Of a DNA stretch of 64,000 nt, positions 36,415 to 44,527 are shown piece after piece. Numbering within the stretch: position 1 is the stretch's first letter; every line of letters begins with the position of its first letter. Both the position numbers and the translations under genes were made by a program. This stretch comes from a virus, in IMG/VR virus record IMGVR_UViG_3300042402_002687, positions 1-64,000 of that record, one strand, 5' to 3'. Below the pieces are notes generated by a model. The model saw only the letters and a program-made list of their open reading frames with translations. It searched no databases and had not been told where the DNA came from.

Positions 36415-36705
36415 ACCCATTGCGGCAGACATAAGTTCGCCAAAGCAACGAAGGTCGAGAGCATCTTCAAGTGCCTCTCTATCTTCTGAAAGTTCAGGAT
36501 CAACTGCAAGCAGTGCTACTGCTGCAGCCTCAACCATAACATCGATATCGTCATCATTAAGGTTGTCCTCCGTCTTCAGGTCTTTAACAATCTTCATAAA
36601 CTTTCTCAAGTTACGAATTGTCAAAGGTCTAATTGTTCTCTTCTTACCATCAGCGAAGATGATTTCTGTGCCTAAAAATAGGTCTTTGTTTTTGTCTGTA
36701 GCCAC
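36400..36705 (-). CDS. Tail assembly chaperone, short product
   Basis: 101 residues from a GTG at 36705 with AAGGAG seven bases upstream. It has FLGTEIIFADGKKRTIRPLTI, then helices with LRKFMKIVKDL and acidic DDDIDVMVEAAAVALL, which fits tail chaperones that lie between tube and tape measure genes. It ends TCC-TAA, right after a possible slip site. A terminator separates it from the tail tube gene. Confidence 0.75.
   Translation of the reverse strand: MATDKNKDLFLGTEIIFADGKKRTIRPLTIRNLRKFMKIVKDLKTEDNLNDDDIDVMVEAAAVALLAVDPELSEDREALEDALDLRCFGELMSAAMGSDPS
36403..36418 (-). promoter_or_regulatory. Candidate -1 ribosomal frameshift site
   Basis: Two seven-base runs in the short overlap nearly fit X XXY YYZ: GGGTTCA (36412-36418) and CCCTTCC (36403-36409), each one base off. 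The second lies directly before the TAA at 36400-36402, where pausing at the stop could aid slippage. Both give the -1 shift required by the downstream frame. Which one is used is not decided by the sequence. Confidence 0.5.
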
Positions 36706-36733
36706 TTTTTCTCCTTAGTGTTATGGGGATAGC

Positions 36734-36774
36734 AAAATCCCTAGAGTTTCAGTATAGCATACTGACCCTAGGGA
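36734..36774 (-). terminator. Rho-independent terminator after the tail tube gene
   Basis: On the minus strand TCCCTAG (36768-36774) pairs with CTAGGGA (36738-36744), enclosing TCAGTAT/ATACTGA (36759-36765 with 36749-36755) and a three-base loop. TTTT follows. This would limit read-through from the very abundant tube protein into the chaperone and tape measure genes. Confidence 0.8.
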
Positions 36775-36805
36775 CTTCACAAGATAATTAAGTTTTATTT
36801 ATTGA

Positions 36806-37387
36806 TTAAGCGGTTTGATCGATGATCTTGCCGTACTCATAACCAGAGTCTTCAACCTTTGGAAGAATTCTGAAACCGACAGCAAAGACGGATGCCTCTG
36901 CTCTCTTCATGGTTACATTCGATGCATCCATTGAGATTGCTCTCTTTGTGTAGAATTTTCTGGTCTTAACTCCGCCAGCAGCAGAGTTTGGTGCTGTACC
37001 TGTGATTACAAGTGCCTTCTCGTATGGGAATACGGTCTGTGCGCCAAACTTGAAAGTTTGGGTGTTCGCACCGTCAGCATTGTTCGTGATATCAGATCCA
37101 CCAGTGTTCTGGTCATAGTTCCATGCGAGTGCAAGGTTGTTCAATGTTGCTTCTGCCAAGGTGGTCTTAACCATAACCTTAACTTTCGACTGAACGATTC
37201 TTGCAGCATCACCGTACTGATCAATTTCGATATCAACCATGTCTGGCTCCCACGAAATCTCAACGCCATTTTGTGTAGCGCCGAGGTCCGAGAAAGCATC
37301 CATGCTTGCAATCGAGGTAGCATTGGCGGAATCGCCAAGCTTAAGTGTGGCCTCTCCGACCACGATGTTTGAGACATTAACTGCCAT
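36806..37387 (-). CDS. Major tail tube protein
   Basis: 193 residues. Strand-rich, begins MAVNVSNIVVGEATLKLGDS, has ISWEPDMVDIEIDQYGD and a TMKRAEASVFAVGFRILPK end, the pattern of siphophage tube proteins. The strong TAGGAGG ribosome site and the terminator right after the gene agree with high expression. It stacks in rings around the tape measure protein. Confidence 0.85.
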   Translation of the reverse strand: MAVNVSNIVVGEATLKLGDSANATSIASMDAFSDLGATQNGVEISWEPDMVDIEIDQYGDAARIVQSKVKVMVKTTLAEATLNNLALAWNYDQNTGGSDITNNADGANTQTFKFGAQTVFPYEKALVITGTAPNSAAGGVKTRKFYTKRAISMDASNVTMKRAEASVFAVGFRILPKVEDSGYEYGKIIDQTA

Positions 37388-37405
37388 TTTTAGTTCCTCC
37401 TAAAA

Positions 37406-37600
37406 TTATTCAAGGACAAAAATTCTTTTGCCCTTTTTATCACGCCATTTAGCGATCTTTTTTGTATGTTCTTGACTGATTTCATCTTTTCTTCTTCCGA
37501 TTCCAAGACCTTTATTCCACTCAAAATCATAGACTTTGTTTCCTATTTTAACAACATACCCCGGTAATTTACCGACATATGTAATAGTAGTATATTTCAT
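37406..37600 (-). CDS. Small basic protein in the tail module
   Basis: 64 residues, strongly basic at the end (KKIAKWRDKKGKRIFVLE), with an N-terminal strand pair (TTITYVGKLPGYVVKIGN). No family recognised. It has its own promoter with 5 bases between -10 box and ATG, so it may be read from a leaderless mRNA and lead the tube gene. Confidence 0.6.
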   Translation of the reverse strand: MKYTTITYVGKLPGYVVKIGNKVYDFEWNKGLGIGRRKDEISQEHTKKIAKWRDKKGKRIFVLE

Positions 37601-37605
37601 ATATT

Positions 37606-37634
37606 ATTATACTACCATACTTATTTTACCACAA
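37606..37634 (-). promoter_or_regulatory. Candidate promoter for the tail tube unit
   Basis: TTGTGG (37629-37634) and TATAAT (37606-37611) with an exact 17-base spacer on the minus strand; the ATG at 37600 follows five bases after the -10 box. The -10 box is consensus. It overlaps the end of the previous gene. Confidence 0.6.
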
Positions 37635-38037
37635 GGCATATTCTGAAGTCTAAATTCATTCTATATAACCCATTTATTTCCAATGGGGCATTTAGGCTTG
37701 ACCCAGTTTGCTTAGACGACAGGATTCTGACAGTATCACTTTCGATACCATTTGCCTGAGCGACCTGATCACCGATGCTTAACAGATTGATGAACCTATC
37801 TGAAAGACGGAATAACCTGTCAACATCTGTGTCAAAAATTGAGTATTTTATATAATCGTATCTTTCCCAGTATGTTTCCACATTGGAAACCATTGGATTG
37901 TAGTAGTAGACAACATACGGAGCAGACTCACCATCAGTAGCCACAACTGGGAAGAAGCTCATTTCCTTACCCGCAACGGAAAGGATAGTTGCATCACTCT
38001 TTAAATGGGAGTTTATATCATAGACACTAATTGCCAT
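37621..38037 (-). CDS. Tail terminator-like protein
   Basis: 138 residues from the ATG at 38037, which has AGG upstream and overlaps the previous stop by 11 bases. Features such as YVVYYYNPMVSNVETYWERYDY and FINLLSIGDQVAQANGI, alternating strands and helices, and its place before the tube gene suit a tail terminator or tail completion protein (gpU/gp17-like). Family identity is inferred from order rather than motif. Confidence 0.55.
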   Translation of the reverse strand: MAISVYDINSHLKSDATILSVAGKEMSFFPVVATDGESAPYVVYYYNPMVSNVETYWERYDYIKYSIFDTDVDRLFRLSDRFINLLSIGDQVAQANGIESDTVRILSSKQTGSSLNAPLEINGLYRMNLDFRICLVVK

Positions 38038-38368
38038 AATCGTAACCTGCATTTCTAAAATTTTCCGCTAACTTATTTGATATAAATTCTTCAATATATA
38101 AAACAACATCATCATAAGTCTCTCCGGTTGCGTTAAGTAGATGATATGGATTTATCTCATCAACAGATATGTTTATTTCTCCGCCATCATACCCAAGAGT
38201 AACTACTACATCATTAGCAGCGTTACCAAATCTGGCAGGCAGTTCAATTTGTAAATCATTTACGGAATCAGCCATCGTCTGACTTACTAGCATTTCTATC
38301 TGATTTGGCATTGAGTAAATATAATCAAGAACTTCATCCAGATTACTTTTGGCTTGAAATCTAATCAT
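38027..38368 (-). CDS. HK97 gp10-like head-tail protein, probable
   Basis: 113 residues, mixed helix and strand (YSMPNQIEMLVSQTMADSVNDLQIELPARFG then VVVTLGYDGGEINI). In siphophage gene order the protein between the stopper and tail terminator is HK97 gp10-like; size and composition fit. No motif decides it. Confidence 0.5.
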   Translation of the reverse strand: MIRFQAKSNLDEVLDYIYSMPNQIEMLVSQTMADSVNDLQIELPARFGNAANDVVVTLGYDGGEINISVDEINPYHLLNATGETYDDVVLYIEEFISNKLAENFRNAGYDYGN

Positions 38369-38757
38369 TACTGTTCCACCACAGATCTTAGAGATACAAG
38401 AAGATGGTGCTTTTTACCATTCCATCCATATTTTGCCTGAATTGTAATAATTTCATAAGGACCAGTCTCTAAAACATTTCCATATCTATCTTTGATGTTG
38501 AGAACTCTTGATGATGTGATAACAGTTGAAGAATAAGAGCCAGGAACAATCATCTGAATAACAGGGATGAAATCTTGATACGGAGCCATTCTTACCTTTG
38601 CTCCAGCAGAGTACTGGTCTTCAGGAGAGTTGACGATTGCAGGAATTTTCTGGTTTAGAGAAAAGGTATAATACTGCTGACCAGCGGGGTTCACGCTTGT
38701 TGTTTTTTCGTGAATCTCAACGGTGTGAGGATATCTTAAAAATCCAGCACCAGCCAT
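38368..38757 (-). CDS. Head-closure (stopper)-like protein
   Basis: 129 residues, nearly all strand: YPHTVEIHEKTTSVNPAGQQ, IPAIVNSPEDQYSAG, and GPYEIITIQAKYGWNGKKHH. Similar layout to SPP1 gp16/HK97 head-closure proteins, with the typical start RYPHTVEIHEK seen in that group. It would plug the portal vertex and join the tail. Overlap with the connector gene is one base (TAATG). Confidence 0.6.
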   Translation of the reverse strand: MAGAGFLRYPHTVEIHEKTTSVNPAGQQYYTFSLNQKIPAIVNSPEDQYSAGAKVRMAPYQDFIPVIQMIVPGSYSSTVITSSRVLNIKDRYGNVLETGPYEIITIQAKYGWNGKKHHLLVSLRSVVEQ

Positions 38758-39686
38758 TATCCTATATAATCCATAACAAATAGCGTATAGTCCATGAGCA
38801 ATGTGTCTGCATCAATGTTTCCTGTGGACTCGTAGAACGATTGCTTTGACTGTAATTTAACAATATCCAAATCAACGGCATAGAAACCATGCCTTCTATA
38901 CATAGAATCATCATTGAGCATATCAGCTAAAAGAAGAGAAGCCGCTTGTTTAGCATTCTCAGGAACATACTGCCAACCATAATCCGCCTTGACGCTGTAT
39001 GTAGTATTTGCGCTAAACACATTTGTAAAAAGAAAGGCATTTAGGCTGTCTACAATACTTGCCCTCCATTTTATATTATAAGAAGAATTAAAATTGAAAG
39101 GCTGATTCTTGACTTTTTCAAGATTATTGAGCTGAGCACTTGTTGAGTCATGAATGATAGTTTCTTCATCAAGACCAAGATCTTTGACTACCAATTTCAA
39201 ATTAAATATTGGAAGAGGTAGATGCAGCGTCTTTGAATTCCTGCCTTCCAGAAGAATCGTTTTGTCATAATATGGGTCAAAAGTTTGACCAATAAAGGTA
39301 TTTATAATATTCCTGACTTGTCTTTCATTTTTGTCAAAATTTTGACCAAAAGATTCCTCAAGCTCAGGGTGCTCCTCGAAGAACTCATCATACGAAATGT
39401 ATGGCGTATAGACATTGATAATTTGAGATTGAGTGTATTGAGTCCCCGAAACTGTGTATGTGAAATCAGCCCTGTACTTCCCCCCAGAATTTAAAATATA
39501 GATACCAGAGGCTTGCTGACCAAATGTGATTGTATAAACCCCTGTGGCTGTCCTAGAGGCACTGGTTGGACCTGAGACTAGATCACCGAATTCATGATAG
39601 AGCGACACCGATACCAGATTTGAGGTTGGGTCACTTGGCAGGGTTAGTGTAAGGGTTTTAGATGTGTTGATTTTTACTTCATCCAT
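38757..39686 (-). CDS. Head-tail connector protein
   Basis: 309 residues. The first 100 residues form a beta domain (SKTLTLTLPSDP, GVYTITFGQ), and the rest is a helix-rich domain with FFEEHPELEESFGQNF and DYGWQYVPENAKQAASLLLADM, as in HK97 gp6-like adaptors. An N-terminal Ig-like domain before the adaptor is unusual. The ATG at 39686 has no ribosome site but a near-consensus promoter directly before it. Confidence 0.6.
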   Translation of the reverse strand: MDEVKINTSKTLTLTLPSDPTSNLVSVSLYHEFGDLVSGPTSASRTATGVYTITFGQQASGIYILNSGGKYRADFTYTVSGTQYTQSQIINVYTPYISYDEFFEEHPELEESFGQNFDKNERQVRNIINTFIGQTFDPYYDKTILLEGRNSKTLHLPLPIFNLKLVVKDLGLDEETIIHDSTSAQLNNLEKVKNQPFNFNSSYNIKWRASIVDSLNAFLFTNVFSANTTYSVKADYGWQYVPENAKQAASLLLADMLNDDSMYRRHGFYAVDLDIVKLQSKQSFYESTGNIDADTLLMDYTLFVMDYIG

Positions 39687-39695
39687 TATGCTTTA

Positions 39696-39724
39696 ATTAT
39701 ACAGCATATAGGTTTAGTTGGTAA
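39696..39724 (-). promoter_or_regulatory. Candidate promoter of the connector-tail unit
   Basis: On the minus strand TTACCA (39719-39724), a 17-base spacer and a perfect TATAAT (39696-39701), with the ATG nine bases downstream. The start of transcription would lie 2 or 3 bases before the ATG. There is no Shine-Dalgarno, supporting a leaderless or nearly leaderless message. Confidence 0.65.
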
Positions 39725-39727
39725 ATC

Positions 39728-40018
39728 TCAAAACCACCAAAAATGCTTCAGGATAGACAAACTGGCTAGGATGACCCAAAGCACATTGAAGAGGATAATT
39801 GTTGGCAAAGTCTTGCGGGTTGATGTCCAGATAAGACTTATGCTTGAAATGATGGCAAAGATATATAACCACCACCATTGTTTATCAAGAAGAAGACCCG
39901 GAAAGATAATTGCAATCTTTGTTGCAAATCCCCAAGCCTCTACTGAGTTAACCCTTGTCCAATAAGAACGACTACTCATCGTCTTGATTGCATCAATTAT
40001 TTTCTTAAAGAATACCAT
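39728..40018 (-). CDS. Membrane protein with two or three helices
   Basis: 96 residues. After a basic start come hydrophobic stretches around 31-43, 48-63 and 70-90 (IAIIFPGLLLD, WWWLYIFAIISSISLIW, ILFNVLWVILASLSIL), separated by a basic TSTRKT turn. It is the last gene of the halogenase cassette and might anchor or export its product. No family recognised. Confidence 0.7.
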   Translation of the reverse strand: MVFFKKIIDAIKTMSSRSYWTRVNSVEAWGFATKIAIIFPGLLLDKQWWWLYIFAIISSISLIWTSTRKTLPTIILFNVLWVILASLSILKHFWWF

Positions 40019-40797
40019 TTCTTTTTTTCCTTCATCTCTTGCTCTATTCTAATCTGGTGCTGTCTATAGATCCGGCTATCATCCTTTTGAGCTAAGCTTC
40101 CTTTGCCCATACCATTCCCATTTATAAATCTACGCATTGATTCATTTCCCCAAATAATATTTTTAAAATCTCCATGCCTATGATATGGAATCATATGCTG
40201 GATAGGTGTTCCGGCTGGAATAGTGAACTCCTTGTCCGTTAAAACATTTATCACAACATTTATTTGGTTATAAAAATCAGTATGAACAATGCCCGGAACA
40301 ATTGTATAATTTTCATTAGGTTCGTGTAGCATTGGTAGCGCAATAAGAGAAACCCCTTTTGGAGTGCGATATCTCCAAGGTGTTACTAATTTAGGGAATT
40401 GACCTGTTTGAACTTTATTATGTTTTGATATAGGACACCCCTCAGTCATTTCTTTGTTGAAGCCATCAATTGGAAAAGAATAATGATCATTGAAATCAGA
40501 TGTTTTAAATTCAAAACGCTTACCAGTGGAGTCTGGTCTTATTGTTACATCACACCATAGAGGGATTACAAAACCAGCAGTTGAGTAATCGTATACACCT
40601 TGGCATCTTCTCAATGAAAAACGGTCATGTGGTAAATCTTTCCACCAAGAAGGTAATTTTTTTTCCGCAAGATATGGCGGAATGCCCATGATCCTATTGT
40701 CATCAGGTATTATTACAATTTCATTCTTCTTGGGCTTAGGTATATCTTCTAAGAAATTTACAACCTTATATTTGTATTTGTTTGAGCGATTCCGCAT
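39997..40797 (-). CDS. DUF6065-like protein next to the halogenase
   Basis: 266 residues from the ATG at 40797, preceded by AAAGGTGG; it overlaps the halogenase stop by 32 bases. Key segments are IPPYLAEKKLPSWWKDLPHD, STAGFVIPLWCDVTI, PWRYRTPKGVSLIALPM, PGIVHTDFYNQINVVINV and FTIPAGTPIQHMIPYHRHGD, a jelly-roll-like order that I associate with the DUF6065 family (from memory, not a search). Several His and Asp residues could bind a metal. It probably works with the halogenase, as substrate-binding or modifying partner (inference). Confidence 0.6.
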   Translation of the reverse strand: MRNRSNKYKYKVVNFLEDIPKPKKNEIVIIPDDNRIMGIPPYLAEKKLPSWWKDLPHDRFSLRRCQGVYDYSTAGFVIPLWCDVTIRPDSTGKRFEFKTSDFNDHYSFPIDGFNKEMTEGCPISKHNKVQTGQFPKLVTPWRYRTPKGVSLIALPMLHEPNENYTIVPGIVHTDFYNQINVVINVLTDKEFTIPAGTPIQHMIPYHRHGDFKNIIWGNESMRRFINGNGMGKGSLAQKDDSRIYRQHQIRIEQEMKEKKKWYSLRK

Positions 40798-42235
40798 GGT
40801 CCACCTTTGCATGATTTGATTGTTCTATCTTAGCAGAGTCAACAAGATGAATTACATGATCTCTAATGTTAAAGTACTCAATTAACCTAGTGGCATTCTC
40901 TCTCTTCAAGACCCCTTGCCCTTGTGCAACATGATACAAATGAGGAACATGGAAAAGTTCAAAATCAACATTGCCAACATCAGTTGCCATTGGGCTGCGT
41001 ACACTCCATAGATCTAATAAATTATTTAAATACTCTGGCTTTTCCATGTTCTTCTGGTTTCTCCACATTTCACTATCATCTCTATCAGAAATATAGTGAA
41101 GGGAAATCATGGAAACCAAGTTATCCATCATAACATCCATTTTTTTATTAAAGTTATTACCGACTATAGAATTAGAATCATCATAGCCTACAAAGTTTTC
41201 AATAAAGCACCTAATTTGCTGAATTGTTGAGCTTATTGAAGTAGCCTCTAGTGGTTCAACAAATGAAGAACACAGACCCAAAGCCAAACAATTCTTATAC
41301 CACATTTTGTCAAGACTTCCCGGTTCAAATTTAAAAGACTTCTTTGGTGTAACTTCAAACCCAAGCAAATCTGATACATCTTTTATAGCCTGATCATCCG
41401 AAATTAAGTCAGAGTTGAATACATAACCGTTACCCCGCCTGCTTTGAGTTGGGATTTCCCAAACCCATCCATTGGCAGTTGCTCTAGCCCGAGTATAGGG
41501 TCTAATCTGACCACTGGGGTCAGACTCTGTTGGGAATGCTATAGCAGCATTCATTTGAAGGAACTTTGAGTAAGACCTCCACTTAGTATTTCCCATTGCA
41601 TTCATCAAGACTCTGGCTGTACCACTAGCATCAATCCAAAAATCCGATGTTTTTACATCCATATTGGATGTCATAACAGATTCGATATATCCATTTTCAT
41701 TATTCAAATTTACTTTTATAACCTCAGTATCTTCAATACTGATTCCTCTATTTTGGCATAATTTTTGCAAATAATCATTTAATCTATTTGTATCAAAATG
41801 GTATTGATTGACTGATGTATGTGGATTATCCGCTCTGACTTTGTTTTCAATCATAGCTCTAGATGCAGTATTTTCAGTCAGTGTTTTTCCAGCTTCAACC
41901 AATCCATTGTATAAACCACTTATTTGAAAAAGACCTTCATAGGGAACAGACGCAACGCTATGGAAATAATCAGGGGTATGCTTTGTCCAATTTTCAAATC
42001 GAATACCATTTTTATGAGTAGCATGTGTCTCATTAAGCATTTCTGCAAGGGGTATCTTGCAGATATCCATGAACATACGCCAATGTTCTGTGCTACCTTC
42101 CCCAACACCAACGATTCCAATCTTTGATGAAGACAATATTGATATGTTGAATCTTGGATAAGCTGCTTTTATCATTAAGCCAGCTAACAGTCCAGCAGTA
42201 CCGGATCCAACTATTGTAATGTTCTTTGTATACAT
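40766..42235 (-). CDS. Flavin-dependent tryptophan-type halogenase
   Basis: 489 residues. FAD binding GSGTAG is at 10-15 and GVGEGS at 43-48. Lys75 (in ATHKNGIRF) fits the catalytic lysine of PrnA/RebH that carries the hypohalous acid, WVWEIP (257-262) is the WxWxIP halogenase signature, and Glu330 (EPLEATSISS) matches the glutamate of the active site. These residues argue for an active halogenase rather than a monooxygenase. Such enzymes need reduced flavin from a reductase, which is not encoded nearby. The substrate might be free tryptophan, a peptide or a protein. The start lies inside the end of the upstream gene (25 bases). Confidence 0.92.
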   Translation of the reverse strand: MYTKNITIVGSGTAGLLAGLMIKAAYPRFNISILSSSKIGIVGVGEGSTEHWRMFMDICKIPLAEMLNETHATHKNGIRFENWTKHTPDYFHSVASVPYEGLFQISGLYNGLVEAGKTLTENTASRAMIENKVRADNPHTSVNQYHFDTNRLNDYLQKLCQNRGISIEDTEVIKVNLNNENGYIESVMTSNMDVKTSDFWIDASGTARVLMNAMGNTKWRSYSKFLQMNAAIAFPTESDPSGQIRPYTRARATANGWVWEIPTQSRRGNGYVFNSDLISDDQAIKDVSDLLGFEVTPKKSFKFEPGSLDKMWYKNCLALGLCSSFVEPLEATSISSTIQQIRCFIENFVGYDDSNSIVGNNFNKKMDVMMDNLVSMISLHYISDRDDSEMWRNQKNMEKPEYLNNLLDLWSVRSPMATDVGNVDFELFHVPHLYHVAQGQGVLKRENATRLIEYFNIRDHVIHLVDSAKIEQSNHAKVDHAESLKQIQI

Positions 42236-43293
42236 ATAACCTTATCTATCATTTTTTTTGGATCAATATTTGGTGAATATTGTAAACTATTTTTATTTTC
42301 AAAATAAACTTGAATAAGTTCAAGGTAATCTTTGCCCTCATAATCAATATTATTCCTTGTAACAATGTCATACATAAAAGTATCTATTTGATGTCTTTCT
42401 GAGGCAAGAACGCTTGGTGGTATTACAACACCACTTGGATGTGAATTGCTCAAGGATGTTAGGGTTCTATACTGGCAATTTGATTTAATAAAATCAGAAA
42501 GGACTTCCGGCATTTCTTCTGCTAATTCATTTTCTCTTCCAGTATATGGCTGACCATTTAAATACTTGGATAGCCTAGACGGAGGATATTGAGTGGACAA
42601 CCATTCTTCTAATTCCGATGGGATGTTTAAACTTGCCCATAAAGCCTTTGCCTTTTGAGAAATCTCAATATGCTCTTGAACATCACTATCCGACACCTTA
42701 GCCCATTCATAAATAAGTTTAAGTATTGAAGAATAAGACCTTCCAGCTAGAAGCTGGTTGAATTCGTCATTAGGGTTTTCATTTTCTACTTGTAGAGTCT
42801 CAAAATATGCAATATGACAGACACCAGAAAGGCTAATTGGATTGAATGTTTTGGATATCACATAGGGGTTGGTATTTTTAGGAATAAAAAAAGGAAATCC
42901 GCCATATTTCCCGTAATCGCATCGAAGCGGGTGTGTTCCATCTTTTGTTTTTGAAGTACCTTCAATTTTAGAATAGTCTTCAAAACTTGGCAATTCAATG
43001 GAATTAACAAATAAAAAAAATTTAAAATAATCAAATACTTTTTTATCTAAAATATCAAACATTTGATCAAAATAAGTTAAATTAATATTTATACCATTAC
43101 AAATAAAATTATGGACACCAACGCCCCTGACTGGGAAGGCAATAATCTTGCCAGATTCTGTATTGATTACATCATAATCATTATAAGGAACCAAACCGTC
43201 TACGGTATTAACCTTTAAATCAGTATTACTCACATCCCCTATGAAATAGAAGCTTTCATAGTCAAGGGGGTTGATTTCATTAATATCTATCAT
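42211..43293 (-). CDS. Unknown 360-residue protein of the halogenase cassette
   Basis: The ATG at 43293 overlaps the oxygenase stop as ATGA; nine bases more are open upstream. The N-terminal third is strand-rich (YESFYFIGDVSNTDLKV, GKIIAFPVRGVGVHNFI), the rest helical (LNIPSELEEWLSTQYPPSRLSKYL). No motif of a known enzyme is visible. Its fixed position between oxygenase and halogenase suggests it works on the same substrate, or carries it. Confidence 0.6.
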   Translation of the reverse strand: MIDINEINPLDYESFYFIGDVSNTDLKVNTVDGLVPYNDYDVINTESGKIIAFPVRGVGVHNFICNGININLTYFDQMFDILDKKVFDYFKFFLFVNSIELPSFEDYSKIEGTSKTKDGTHPLRCDYGKYGGFPFFIPKNTNPYVISKTFNPISLSGVCHIAYFETLQVENENPNDEFNQLLAGRSYSSILKLIYEWAKVSDSDVQEHIEISQKAKALWASLNIPSELEEWLSTQYPPSRLSKYLNGQPYTGRENELAEEMPEVLSDFIKSNCQYRTLTSLSNSHPSGVVIPPSVLASERHQIDTFMYDIVTRNNIDYEGKDYLELIQVYFENKNSLQYSPNIDPKKMIDKVICIQRTLQ

Positions 43294-43895
43294 ACAAACC
43301 ATGTTACCAGACTATATTTTACACCATTATCAACTGGGTGCGCTATATGTGTATATGGGAAATTAGATGGGAAAAGAATCACATCATCCTTGTTCAGCTT
43401 GACTGTCAAGTTGAAATTATTAAATTCCAATTCTCCTCCATCAAAACCATCTTCCCCTAGGCAAGCAACCATGCTAAGAATTCTTTCATTTTCGGAACCA
43501 TGATCATGGTGTATATGGTATTCAGAACCACCTGTGTATTTTAATAAAGAATACCCTGTCTCTGTTTTTAATGAAAGGTCAAAAAAGTTTCTATAGTCCC
43601 AAATGCATTCGTTTAGGGGTGTAAGAATGTTTTCTATAAACTTTCCTTTTAAATCTTTTAAATCTTCATTAATATCTTCGGATAAGAGTACATTCATTGA
43701 CATTTCAAGAGAAGTTCTGTAATCGCCAACAAACCCATTGTTTACACCATTGCCAGTTGATGACTGCATCCATAACAAATATGCCCAATCTCTATTTGCT
43801 TCACTTTCAATTAAATTAGTAAAATTTTCACTTTTTAATGCGTTTCTATATATAAAAATACACGGAGCTTGTTCAAATTTTTCAATTGACAACAA
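43290..43895 (-). CDS. 2OG-Fe(II) oxygenase, prolyl hydroxylase-like
   Basis: 201 residues from a TTG at 43895, chosen because GAAGAGG lies about nine bases upstream; the frame is open to 43928 but has no ATG. YHIHHDHG holds the HxD iron pair, the distal His is in YTHIAHP, and the 2OG-binding Lys is in VKYSLVTWF, separated as in P4H enzymes. ILSMVACLGEDGFDGGELEF is the typical core strand. It would hydroxylate a protein side chain or small molecule. Overlaps the upstream stop by 14 bases. Confidence 0.8.
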   Translation of the reverse strand: MLSIEKFEQAPCIFIYRNALKSENFTNLIESEANRDWAYLLWMQSSTGNGVNNGFVGDYRTSLEMSMNVLLSEDINEDLKDLKGKFIENILTPLNECIWDYRNFFDLSLKTETGYSLLKYTGGSEYHIHHDHGSENERILSMVACLGEDGFDGGELEFNNFNLTVKLNKDDVILFPSNFPYTHIAHPVDNGVKYSLVTWFV

Positions 43896-44286
43896 AACTA
43901 AATTCCTCTTCTTTATTATCGCCAACAAGAATACTGCACAGATGCTCGCCAGAGGTTTGACAAAGGTAGTTGTACCTTACAGTGTGCATTTCTTCATAAA
44001 TAGGTTTAATTGATTTATTATTTATTAAAAGTTTAATGTTATTCTTTAAAGTTTTATATTCATTAATATATCGGATACATTGATGAAAACCAATAGGTGC
44101 TTCTGTGTACAACAGACTTAGATCCTTCTTTTCTGGAATTTTAATCACTGACACAGTGTATCTATTGAAATCAACATCTGTGGATTCTTGCGAATCTCCA
44201 ATTAGAATTGGGAGACCTGTTTTTATCGCTAACTCTTCTGCACTAGCGATATGGTCATCGCTAGGACAATACACATATCTTCTCAT
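43882..44286 (-). CDS. Unknown protein of the halogenase cassette
   Basis: 134 residues, beginning MRRYVYCPSDDHIASAEELA, a strand-helix-strand start (YVYCPSDDHIA, LPILIGDSQES) of Rossmann-like type, with an acidic Asn-rich end. No recognised family. One-base overlap (TAATG) with the upstream gene and 14 bases with the oxygenase show it is translated in the same chain. Confidence 0.55.
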   Translation of the reverse strand: MRRYVYCPSDDHIASAEELAIKTGLPILIGDSQESTDVDFNRYTVSVIKIPEKKDLSLLYTEAPIGFHQCIRYINEYKTLKNNIKLLINNKSIKPIYEEMHTVRYNYLCQTSGEHLCSILVGDNKEEEFSFVVN

Positions 44287-44519
44287 TACAAGTATTGATT
44301 CAGCAAGTCTTTTGTTTGGATATAGTGTTCATAAGCATTTTTTAATGAAGCAAATTTAACAATATCCTCTGGGGAAGTTTTGTCGTCAAAGAAATCTGCT
44401 TCAAAAGTATCGGGATCAACTCCCTCTTGAATCAATGAAGAATATAGACTTCTTTGCGCTTGTGTTATATTTTCTTCAACAATTTTCTTCTTGTCTTCAT
44501 CTGTTATATTGAATATCAT
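44286..44519 (-). CDS. Small helical protein at the head of the cassette
   Basis: 77 residues, acidic and helical (DEDKKKIVEENITQAQRSLY, FASLKNAYEHYIQTKDL). A GGAG ribosome site precedes the ATG. Could be a carrier- or adaptor-like protein, but lacks the Ser motif of acyl carrier proteins. Also possible is a short substrate peptide; its only aromatic residues are Phe and Tyr, with no Trp. Confidence 0.55.
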   Translation of the reverse strand: MIFNITDEDKKKIVEENITQAQRSLYSSLIQEGVDPDTFEADFFDDKTSPEDIVKFASLKNAYEHYIQTKDLLNQYL

Positions 44520-44527
44520 AAAATCTC

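Noticed and set aside
39687-39727. TATGCT/AGCATA inverted repeat as a terminator
   Set aside because: Only six AT-rich pairs without U-run; it overlaps the -10 box, so a promoter reading is better.
40766-42235. Plain flavin monooxygenase or geranylgeranyl reductase instead of halogenase
   Set aside because: WxWxIP, the active-site Lys75 and Glu330 are all in place, which those families lack.
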